From Planctomycetota bacterium (lineage in GTDB: Bacteria; Planctomycetota; Phycisphaerae; WQYP01): DNA of 12,794 bases. Location: contig JAJZNY010000417.1 in the NCBI GenBank assembly GCA_021852245.1, positions 1-12,794 on the forward strand, written 5' to 3'. Under the pieces are notes generated by a model, which made no database searches, was not told the origin of the DNA, and saw only the letters and a program-made list of their open reading frames with translations. This document shows, one piece after another, positions 1 to 5,454 of the stretch. The translations under genes and the position numbers were made by a program. Within the stretch, counting starts at the first letter, position 1, and each line of letters begins with the position of its first letter.

Positions 1-1891
1 GCGTAAAAACGCCCGGCAAAAATTCCGTGGCCCGCTGTCGATCAGCGGGGCTGAGCAGCAAGCTTTCATCGGTTATCAGTGGGAAGAGTCCGTCGCGGAT
101 ACCGACGAGGAAAACCCCATCAAATTCCGGGTGGCGTGATCGCTGTGCGGAGGTGATCAGCACCTGATCGGTCGTCGGAGGAATCACCCGCAACGTCAAT
201 CCATCAAGCAACGTTGACATGAGCCCGGCGAAGCGGCCGAAACTCATTTGCTGGCCGTGCAATTCCTCAGCCATAGCGTCCAAGAGTTCTCGCAATTGCA
301 CGGGTATGGCGGAATGCAGTTGCGCGGCCTGTGCATCACCTGCGGCCAGTGCCTCGTCGGCCATGGCGCCAAGCCCGGCCAGCGCCGCCGGAGAAAGCAC
401 GACTTCGCCAAATGCCTTTGCCCAGGCATCGCCGCTTAAATCGTCTTTCGCACAGGTTGCAAGCCACGGTCGAAGAATTTGCAGCAATGCGGTTCGAACG
501 CGATTGGCGGCGGCTTCGCGGTCTTCGATGTCCCGTAATCGGCCCGAGGCCGGCGATGTCGCAGCGCTCCAGTGCTGCTCCAGACTGCGGCGCGTCATGG
601 CGTAGGCAAGGGCAAAATTTTCAAACTCGTCAATATCCGCCGGACCGCAGCCCGTTAGCCCGCTGCGTAAGAATTGCAGCATATCGGCAAACTCGTTCGC
701 CCCTTCGCCGAGACGGATCAAGGCTCTTGCCGCCACGGTCATCGGGTGAAGCGTTACCGGTTTCTGGCGATCAATAAAAAATGGGATCCCGTAACTTGGA
801 AACAATTGTTCAAACACCGATCCATACTGGTCTATGGCATTGGTGATGATGCCGATCTGCCGATAACGCATTCCCCCGGCAATCATCCGCCGGATGTTTC
901 GCGCGATAAACGCAACTTCGGCTATCGGATCCGGCAGCAGGTGGATGCGGATGTCGCTGTTGGCAGGCGCTGCAGCAGGAGCCGCCATGCTGGTAGCCGC
1001 CGTACCCGCAAGATGCGATTCCAATCCGGCAAGCGTCCGAGATTTAAATCGCTGCACATTCCACAGAAGCATGGGCGGATATATCTCGGCGCCGATTTTT
1101 TTTAGTTGCGCATTCATACGCCGATACAGGTTATGCGTCGGGAGAAAAACGCTTCCGGAGGGCAGCTCGCCTCCATCTGCCAGCGCGGGATCAAGCAGCA
1201 GGCTCATCACGACTCTGCATGGCTGGCGGGCTAATTCTGCAATTAGTTCGATTTCGCCGGTCCCCATGGAACTCAGCGCATCAACGTAAATGGAAATGCC
1301 CGTAAGCTTTTGACGATGCTCCGGCAGCAGGCTCCGCACCCATTGTGGCAGTTTTTCCGGATCAAACCGCACGGATGAAAGCACGCCGTTCCACGCTTCA
1401 ATCAATAAGGCGAGATCCTGCAACTTGGCAGCAAGATGATCCTGCCCGAGAGAGGCGATTGCGTCTGCCGCTCTGCGCAGATCAACCGCCGTCTGCCCTT
1501 CCCGCACCAGCTGTTGCAAGGTGGCGTCCAGCGTGCGGAGAAAACCGGGCATCTTCAGGCTGGACTTGAAATAAGCGAGTCTATCGTGAACCCCCTCCAC
1601 CGCCCGACCAAGCGCCAGCAACCGCCGCGCCGGCGAAAGCACCTGCGGCACCGCCTGCCCCATTTGTGCCAGAAGTCGTTGACAAAAGCGCACGGGACCG
1701 AGCACTTCCACGCGGGCCGTGGATGACAATCGATCCATCAACCGCCGCTGGGTGATGAAGGTCGCCTGTGTCGGCACCAGCCAGAGGATCGGCGGTCCCA
1801 GCGGTCGAGCTTCCGACTCGGCGGCAAGCTGAGCCAAAATCTGCTCAGTCTTGCCAGTTCCGGCGCGTCCAAGTATGAATTGCACAGACAT
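1..1891 (-). CDS. addB: AddB-type ATP-dependent helicase/exonuclease subunit (3' end beyond window)
   Basis: The minus-strand frame starting at ATG 1891-1889 stays open to the left edge, giving about 630 residues with no stop. The N-terminus carries a Walker A loop, GRAGTGKT (residues 8-15), right after a short hydrophobic strand. This is the usual start of AddB. Further on are RNIRRMIAGGMRYRQIGIIT (about residues 331-350), matching the 'ryrdIavl' segment of the family, and VFLVGIRDGLFP (593-604), matching the 'vfvlGxneGxfP' helicase motif. AddB pairs with AddA to resect double-strand DNA ends for recombination; Walker A in AddB is kept although AddA is the main motor. The C-terminal PD-(D/E)XK nuclease domain and its Fe-S cysteines would lie beyond the left edge and cannot be checked. 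Typical AddB is roughly 1,100 residues, so a bit over half is visible. It could alternatively be a more distant AddB/RexB-like nuclease. It is transcribed divergently from tsaB. Confidence 0.8.
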   Translation of the reverse strand, partial: MSVQFILGRAGTGKTEQILAQLAAESEARPLGPPILWLVPTQATFITQRRLMDRLSSTARVEVLGPVRFCQRLLAQMGQAVPQVLSPARRLLALGRAVEGVHDRLAYFKSSLKMPGFLRTLDATLQQLVREGQTAVDLRRAADAIASLGQDHLAAKLQDLALLIEAWNGVLSSVRFDPEKLPQWVRSLLPEHRQKLTGISIYVDALSSMGTGEIELIAELARQPCRVVMSLLLDPALADGGELPSGSVFLPTHNLYRRMNAQLKKIGAEIYPPMLLWNVQRFKSRTLAGLESHLAGTAATSMAAPAAAPANSDIRIHLLPDPIAEVAFIARNIRRMIAGGMRYRQIGIITNAIDQYGSVFEQLFPSYGIPFFIDRQKPVTLHPMTVAARALIRLGEGANEFADMLQFLRSGLTGCGPADIDEFENFALAYAMTRRSLEQHWSAATSPASGRLRDIEDREAAANRVRTALLQILRPWLATCAKDDLSGDAWAKAFGEVVLSPAALAGLGAMADEALAAGDAQAAQLHSAIPVQLRELLDAMAEELHGQQMSFGRFAGLMSTLLDGLTLRVIPPTTDQVLITSAQRSRHPEFDGVFLVGIRDGLFPLITDESLLLSPADRQRATEFLPGVFT

Positions 1892-1938
1892 ACGGTTCGT
1901 CCTAAAAGCTGCCAGAGTGTACGGCGCAGATTGGACGG
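1892..1938. promoter_or_regulatory. Short divergent intergenic region between addB and tsaB
   Basis: Only 47 bp separate the two divergent start codons. Promoters for both genes must lie here or inside the opposite gene's 5' end. I see no convincing -35/-10 pair in it. If tsaB starts at one of the in-frame GTG codons (1951 or 1963), the region is slightly longer. Confidence 0.25.
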
Positions 1939-2760
1939 ATGGCAAACAGGGTGAACCAAGCAGTGACAGAATCTGACACACCTGCGACGTCTTGCCTATC
2001 CGAGCTACGGAGCGGCAATCCAAGCGATCGGCTTACCGTCGCACTGGAGACCAGCAGCCGCGTCGGCTCGATTGCTATCGGCAGAGGCGACGAATGTCTT
2101 CTGGAACACACTTTTTCCGGCCCGATGCAGCATGCTACGGAATTGGTACCTGCTTTGCAGCAACTGACGCAGACGCTCGGACGCAAGGCGGCAGACATCG
2201 GCGAAATCATCGTCTCGATTGGCCCCGGATCGTTTACAGGCGTGCGCATCAGCGTGATGGTGGCGCGAACATTATCACAGGTGTTGGGATGCAAACTCAT
2301 CGCCGTTCCGACGACCGAAGTCCTGACTCTCAACGCCCCGGTAAGTTCCACGCCCAATATCGGCGTCGTGCTCGATGCGCGCCGCGGAATGATTTTTGGC
2401 GCCTGTTATCGAGTGAACCACGCCCTGTCCGCCCCCTGGCCGGAAATACAAGTCGTCATGGAGCCGACGCTCGGCAAGCCGGAGACGCTGCCAGCAAGCT
2501 GGCCGCAGCCGATCCACTTGCTCGGCGAGGGAATTCAATACCACCGTGCGGCACTGTCTACTGCCGGTTTTGATGATCGTCTCCTGCCCGCCGAAACTGC
2601 CGTGCCGCGTGCATCGGCCCTTTATCAGCTTGGGCGACGCCGGGCGGCCCGGGGGCAATTCGTGCCGCGCGAGGCGATGCTGCCACTGTACCTCCGCAAG
2701 CCCGAAGCGGAGGAACTGTGGGAAAAGCGCCAAGCTGAGTCCTCTGGCGCGAAGGAATAG
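1939..2760 (+). CDS. tsaB: tRNA threonylcarbamoyladenosine biosynthesis protein TsaB
   Basis: TsaB is the inactive paralogue of TsaD. With TsaD and TsaE it transfers the threonylcarbamoyl group to A37 of ANN-decoding tRNAs in the cytoplasm. The ASKHA fold start is seen as LTVALETSS (residues 32-40), followed by QHATELVPAL (64-73) and the family hallmark GPGSFTGVRI (95-104). The C-terminus, with PLYLRKPEAEE, also fits. The reading from ATG 1939 gives 273 residues, somewhat longer than the usual ~230, because about 30 residues precede the conserved strand. In-frame GTG codons at 1951 and 1963 are alternative starts, and no strong ribosome binding site decides between them. It ends with TAG. rimI and tsaD, often its neighbours, are not present here; the next gene is an unrelated hydrolase. 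Confidence 0.88.
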   Translation: MANRVNQAVTESDTPATSCLSELRSGNPSDRLTVALETSSRVGSIAIGRGDECLLEHTFSGPMQHATELVPALQQLTQTLGRKAADIGEIIVSIGPGSFTGVRISVMVARTLSQVLGCKLIAVPTTEVLTLNAPVSSTPNIGVVLDARRGMIFGACYRVNHALSAPWPEIQVVMEPTLGKPETLPASWPQPIHLLGEGIQYHRAALSTAGFDDRLLPAETAVPRASALYQLGRRRAARGQFVPREAMLPLYLRKPEAEELWEKRQAESSGAKE

Positions 2761-2801
2761 CGAGAGACCGGAAAGTAAAGCAACACCCGATCGTGCCGGG
2801 C

Positions 2802-2825
2802 ATGGCAGAAATTCCTGTTTGCCAT
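2802..2825. repeat. 6-bp inverted repeat downstream of tsaB
   Basis: ATGGCA (2802-2807) and TGCCAT (2820-2825) form a perfect 6-bp stem around a 12-nt loop, 41 bp after the tsaB stop. No T-run follows, so it is not a classical intrinsic terminator. It could mark the tsaB transcript end or be chance. Confidence 0.3.
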
Positions 2826-2837
2826 AGGAGAATTAAC

Positions 2838-2873
2838 GTGTGTATTTTATTATTACTTGTTTCAGATTTATAG
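2838..2873 (+). CDS. Possible 11-codon Leu-rich leader ORF
   Basis: AGGAG at 2826-2830 lies 7 nt before GTG 2838, and the frame reads MCILLLLVSDL then TAG. Four of its five leucines use TTA, a codon that is uncommon in the surrounding genes. The ORF sits just upstream of the long hairpin at 2881-2927, an arrangement that resembles a translated leader before a regulatory stem. No downstream gene with an obvious leucine link follows, and an ORF this short can easily be chance. I see no independent evidence of translation. Confidence 0.15.
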   Translation: MCILLLLVSDL

Positions 2874-2880
2874 CTTGCGC

Positions 2881-2927
2881 GCGTGGAGTAAATATCGACT
2901 GTAAACCAGTCGATTATTTCTACACGC
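2881..2927. repeat. Long imperfect inverted repeat (47-nt hairpin)
   Basis: The arms 2881-2901 and 2907-2927 are complementary at 17 of 21 positions around a 5-nt loop (TAAAC). The innermost 8 bp are perfect: ATCGACTG pairs with CAGTCGAT. The outer 7 bp pair at 6 positions and are followed by ACCA, which superficially recalls a tRNA acceptor end, but D and T arms are missing. No T-run follows. It lies in an AT-rich spacer between tsaB and the hydrolase gene. It could be a transcription-end structure, a regulatory RNA stem or the remnant of a small repeat element. Confidence 0.55.
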
Positions 2928-2932
2928 ACCAC

Positions 2933-2961
2933 TTTACAAGAATGTCTTCTACCTCTACGAT
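2933..2961 (+). promoter_or_regulatory. Candidate sigma-70 promoter for the hydrolase gene
   Basis: TTTACA (2933-2938) and TACGAT (2956-2961) are separated by 17 bp. They match the -35 and -10 consensus at 5/6 and 4/6 positions. A start near 2968 would leave about 59 nt before ATG 3027. The assignment rests on the motif match only. Confidence 0.35.
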
Positions 2962-3026
2962 CAATCGGGAGGGTGCTATCTCAGGATAAATGGAAGGTTT
3001 GGAGAATTAGAAAGAAGTTATCGACG

Positions 3027-3959
3027 ATGAGAAGATTACCTATGATGGTTGGAATCGTCCTTTTAGGAATGGCAGTCTGTGCTCAAGCGGGAACGCATGG
3101 ATGGTTTGCACCGAAACGGAAACCGGGAACAAAGGTTATCCCAGTCTGGCCGCATCTGAAGGTGCCCATGGCCGAGCGGGCACGAAAATTTCACCGGTGG
3201 CCAACGTTGACCGAATATCTTGTAAAACCTGATGTAGCAAACGGATGTGCCGTCGTCGTATGTCCGGGCGGGGGTTATAGCTACGAAGCGGTTCATCATG
3301 AGGGGTACGCGATTGCGCAGTGGCTCAATAAACTCGGCGCGTCTGCGTTCGTGCTGAACTACCGTCTGCCGGATGGAAAGCTACCGCCGAGTGGTGTGCC
3401 GTGGCCACTGCAGGACGTGCGAAGAGCGGTCCAGATCGTACGGACCCACGCCCATGCATGGCATATTAATCCGCACGATGTGGGCGTGGCGGGATTTTCG
3501 GCGGGAGGCCATGTTGCCGCGATGGCCGGTACGCTGTTTCTTCCCGGCAATCCGGATGCTCCCAATCGGCTGAATCGGTTCAGTACGCGACCGGATTTTT
3601 TAATTCTCGGCTATCCCGTCATATCCATGATCCCCGGCATTACGCACCCGGGATCGCACAATGCCCTGCTGGGCACTCATTGCCCGCTGGATGTGGAGAA
3701 GTATTTTTCCGCCAATTTGATGGTGACAAAACTCACGCCGCCGACGTTCATCTGCGTGGCAAAGAATGATCAAATGGTGCCGCTGCAGAACAGCATAAGC
3801 TTTTACCAAGCATTAAAGAGGGAACACATCCCAGCTGCATTGCACATTTATGCAACAGGTAGACATGGGTTCGGGTTGGGCGTAGCGGGGACGGCCTCAA
3901 CCCGTTGGCCGGCGGCCTGTGCAAAATGGCTGCGCCAACAGGGATTCATAAAGGGATGA
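3027..3959 (+). CDS. Secreted alpha/beta hydrolase, acetyl-xylan-esterase-like
   Basis: This is a 310-residue serine hydrolase with an N-terminal signal peptide: MRRLPMMVGIVLLGMAVCAQ, ending near a likely A-x-A cleavage site. The start at ATG 3027 is preferred over in-frame GTG 2973. It places the basic and hydrophobic signal segment at the very N-terminus, whereas the GGGAGG before GTG 2973 abuts that codon with no spacing. The oxyanion region is VCPGGGYSYE (about residues 78-87). The nucleophile elbow GFSAGGH has its serine at 158. The acid is probably D248 in AKNDQMVP and the histidine H280 in GRHGFGL. This order is typical of the BD-FAE/acetyl xylan esterase group that deacetylates plant polysaccharides, so an exported carbohydrate esterase is the likeliest role. 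The exact substrate cannot be read from sequence. The gene stands alone, with its own terminators behind it. Confidence 0.82.
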   Translation: MRRLPMMVGIVLLGMAVCAQAGTHGWFAPKRKPGTKVIPVWPHLKVPMAERARKFHRWPTLTEYLVKPDVANGCAVVVCPGGGYSYEAVHHEGYAIAQWLNKLGASAFVLNYRLPDGKLPPSGVPWPLQDVRRAVQIVRTHAHAWHINPHDVGVAGFSAGGHVAAMAGTLFLPGNPDAPNRLNRFSTRPDFLILGYPVISMIPGITHPGSHNALLGTHCPLDVEKYFSANLMVTKLTPPTFICVAKNDQMVPLQNSISFYQALKREHIPAALHIYATGRHGFGLGVAGTASTRWPAACAKWLRQQGFIKG

Positions 3960-3981
3960 TATACCCGGCCGGACGACGGCG

Positions 3982-4016
3982 ACTGCGCATTTTTTTGAGC
4001 AGTGATAGATTTTTTT
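3982..4016 (+). terminator. Intrinsic terminator 1 after the hydrolase gene
   Basis: ACTGC (3982-3986) pairs with GCAGT (3999-4003) around a 12-nt loop that itself contains a T-run. After a short gap a run of seven T residues (4010-4016) follows. The short stem makes it weak alone, but it is immediately followed by a stronger hairpin. Confidence 0.4.
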
Positions 4017-4052
4017 AGCGGCGGCCTGCCGAAGTTTGAGGCCGCTTTTTTT
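4017..4052 (+). terminator. Intrinsic terminator 2 after the hydrolase gene
   Basis: GCGGCC (4021-4026) pairs with GGCCGC (4040-4045) around a 13-nt loop, directly followed by seven T residues (4046-4052). An alternative register pairs AGCGGC (4017-4022) with GCCGCT (4041-4046). This GC-rich stem plus U-tract is a classical Rho-independent terminator. It shields the ars promoter 65 bp downstream from read-through. Confidence 0.75.
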
Positions 4053-4117
4053 CGCCCGTCAGGAAACCTGTTAAAGGCCCGGATGGAGATTTGCGCTGCC
4101 GCGATGGACAGCCGAAT

Positions 4118-4145
4118 TTGACTTCGCCCTCTATTTGGCTATAAT
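4118..4145 (+). promoter_or_regulatory. Sigma-70-type promoter of the ars cluster
   Basis: TTGACT (4118-4123) and TATAAT (4140-4145) are separated by 16 bp, giving 5/6 and 6/6 matches to consensus. Transcription should start near 4152. The -10 hexamer is the centre of the ArsR-like palindrome, so repressor binding would directly block RNA polymerase. Confidence 0.75.
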
Positions 4146-4154
4146 GCCAAATAG
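4131..4154. promoter_or_regulatory. Probable ArsR operator 1 (perfect 9-bp palindrome)
   Basis: CTATTTGGC (4131-4139) and its exact reverse complement GCCAAATAG (4146-4154) flank the 6-bp TATAAT. Its location over the promoter of an arsR gene, and the recurrence of the right arm at 4515-4523, support an autorepression site for the dimeric ArsR. Binding by this protein is inferred, not shown. Confidence 0.7.
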
Positions 4155-4155
4155 T

Positions 4156-4482
4156 ATGAGACAGAAGATAAACAATCCGATTAATTTTGAAAGACGGGCG
4201 CGAATCATCAAGGCCATGGCGCATCCGAGCCGGCTGGCGATGCTCCATGCACTGGCGGACGGCGAGAAGTGCGTCTGCGACCTGCGGGAGATTGTCGGAG
4301 CGGATGTTTCGACGGTATCGAAGCATCTGCTGGTTATGAAGCGGGCCGGGCTGGTGGCAGACCGTAAGGATGGATTGTGGGTGCACTACCGATTACGTGT
4401 GCCGTGTATTTTGGATTTTATGACTTGCGTGGAAGCGGTGCTTGATGAAAGCCGGGAGAAAGCGTGCTGCAACATCGGGTAA
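4156..4482 (+). CDS. arsR: ArsR/SmtB-family arsenic-responsive repressor
   Basis: This 108-residue winged-helix regulator should bind the operator(s) of this cluster and release DNA when As(III) or Sb(III) is bound. The DNA-binding core includes AMAHPSRLAMLHAL (20-33) and the recognition helix region VSTVSKHLLVMKRAGLV (51-67), followed by the wing DGLWVHYRL. The metalloid motif is KCVCDLRE with C39 and C41, the same CxC in helix alpha-3 as the classic ELCVCDL motif. More cysteines are at 84, 91, 104 and 105, so a third ligand or a second site is possible. ATG 4156 was chosen because TTG 4135 and ATG 4144 lie in or before the -10 box, upstream of the expected transcript start. The message would have a leader of only about 4 nt. 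It is the first gene of the ars cluster. Confidence 0.92.
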   Translation: MRQKINNPINFERRARIIKAMAHPSRLAMLHALADGEKCVCDLREIVGADVSTVSKHLLVMKRAGLVADRKDGLWVHYRLRVPCILDFMTCVEAVLDESREKACCNIG

Positions 4483-4499
4483 AGCATTTTTTTTGCCTA

Positions 4500-4523
4500 A
4501 TACTTGGCATTTTTGCCAAATAG
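4500..4523. promoter_or_regulatory. Probable ArsR operator 2, between arsR and arsD
   Basis: CTTGGC (4503-4508), a 6-bp spacer ATTTTT and GCCAAATAG (4515-4523) repeat the design of operator 1. The right arm is identical over 11 bases including the following TA; the left arm is imperfect. The site lies 18 bp after the arsR stop, just behind eight T residues (4487-4494). I see no convincing promoter over it, so it may modulate a weak internal promoter or act as an auxiliary site. Confidence 0.5.
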
Positions 4524-4550
4524 TACAGGCTTGGGTGGGGAATCTTTGAT

Positions 4551-4556
4551 AAGGAG
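4551..4556 (+). promoter_or_regulatory. Ribosome binding site that fixes the arsD start
   Basis: AAGGAG directly abuts ATG 4557 but sits 6 nt before the in-frame ATG 4563. The spacing favours 4563 as the real initiation codon. Confidence 0.7.
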
Positions 4557-4562
4557 ATGAAG

Positions 4563-4901
4563 ATGTCGAAAGTAGTGGAAATTTTTGATCCGCCGATGTG
4601 CTGTTCGACCGGCGTATGTGGGGTGGATATCGATCCGAAATTGATCCGATTCGCGGCAGATTTGGATTGGCTGAAAAGACAACATGTGGAAGTGTGGCGA
4701 TACAACCTCGCCCATGAGCCGACGCGCTTTGCGCAACGCGCAGTCATCAGAGATTTACTGATCAGATCCAGCCCAAGGGCGTTACCGGCCATTTTGGTAG
4801 ATGGAGTGCTGGCGAGTCAGGGACGCTATCCTGATCGAGCGGAACTTGCGGCGATGGCGGGAATAAAGATCGAAGACGGCAGCGAGACTGCGATGATTTA
4901 A
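4563..4901 (+). CDS. arsD: Arsenic metallochaperone ArsD
   Basis: ArsD takes As(III), for example from glutathione, and hands it to ArsA, raising the ATPase's affinity for the metalloid. The 112-residue protein has the thioredoxin-like N-terminus with the hallmark MCCSTGVCG, giving C13, C14 and C19. These correspond to the three essential cysteines C12/C13/C18 of the plasmid R773 protein. DIDPKLIRFAADLDWLKRQ and the later LPAILVDGVLASQGRYPDRAEL are also typical of the family. The two C-terminal vicinal Cys pairs of R773 ArsD are absent. Those pairs are dispensable in the known protein, so function should be kept. The gene follows arsR by 80 bp containing operator 2, and precedes the split CMD-like gene. 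Its partner arsA is two genes downstream. Confidence 0.93.
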   Translation: MSKVVEIFDPPMCCSTGVCGVDIDPKLIRFAADLDWLKRQHVEVWRYNLAHEPTRFAQRAVIRDLLIRSSPRALPAILVDGVLASQGRYPDRAELAAMAGIKIEDGSETAMI

Positions 4902-4989
4902 GTGGCCTGTCTGCGGGCGCCCGGTGCACCGAAGCGATGGGCGTGGAGGCCCGGCGTCATGGGTGATTTTTTTAGAAAGGGTATGCAAC

Positions 4990-5370
4990 ATGGAAAGCAA
5001 ACAGGTACCAACCATCGAACAAATATTCGCAGGCATGCGCAAACACATGGGCGCGATCCCGACGGCGGTGGAGGCACTTGCGCGTGTGGACCCTCAACTG
5101 GTTTATGAGCACATGCGTTCGCGGGCCTATGCCATGCCGGACCAGACACCTGCTCTGGATGAGGAGACCCGCACGCTGATCTAAATGGCGGCTGCGCTGG
5201 CGGGATCAAGCCCGGCATGCGTGCGGGCCATGGCCGACAAGGCACGCGTGCAGGGTATCGCGCCGAGCAAGATCATGGAGACCATCAAGATTGTGCGCTT
5301 TGCGATGGCCACGCGAATTATCGGCGATGCAGAACCAATTTTTGCCGCTCTGGAAAAATCGTCAACCTGA
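4990..5370 (+). pseudogene. Carboxymuconolactone-decarboxylase-like gene split by in-frame TAA
   Basis: The frame opens at ATG 4990, 8 nt after AAAGGG (4976-4981). It reads 64 residues ending LDEETRTLI, then meets TAA at 5182-5184. The same frame resumes at once with ATG 5185 for 61 residues, to TGA at 5370. Joined, the two halves make one roughly 126-residue protein of the CMD/AhpD-like fold, the stop falling within the core helix (normally LIxLAxALA...CxxC). The family contains small redox-active helical proteins; members are, from memory, found in arsenic gene clusters, with unclear role. The second half continues with SSPACVRAMADKA and MATRIIGDAEPIFAALE, so the coding pattern is intact. 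The catalytic CxxC is reduced to S-P-A-C. TAAATG could allow termination-reinitiation into a two-piece protein. A recent nonsense mutation or a sequencing error is equally possible. Confidence 0.7.
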
Positions 5371-5454
5371 GCGGTCCGATGGACGGGGTTTTCTGGAGAG
5401 GTGGAAGAAAAGGCCCGCGGATTGGCGCGAACCGACGTTTGAAAGGGTTGCATC

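Noticed and set aside
219..1726. Several plus-strand ORFs of 60-150 codons over the first 1.9 kb
   Set aside because: They are shadows of the continuous minus-strand addB frame, which has recognisable motifs throughout; the plus-strand products are low-complexity and match nothing.
2881..2931. tRNA gene suggested by acceptor-like stem and ACCA
   Set aside because: Only 51 nt long, with no D-arm or T-arm and an anticodon loop that lacks a purine at the position after the anticodon.
2973..3026. GTG 2973 as start of the alpha/beta hydrolase
   Set aside because: It would bury the signal peptide behind 18 charged residues, and the purine-rich GGGAGG abuts the codon with no spacing.
4135..4155. 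TTG 4135 or ATG 4144 as arsR start
   Set aside because: Both lie within the operator and -10 region, upstream of the expected transcript start.
4924..4989. ATG 4924 as start of the CMD-like gene
   Set aside because: ATG 4990 has a well-spaced AAAGGG and begins where family-like sequence begins; the 22 extra residues look non-coding.
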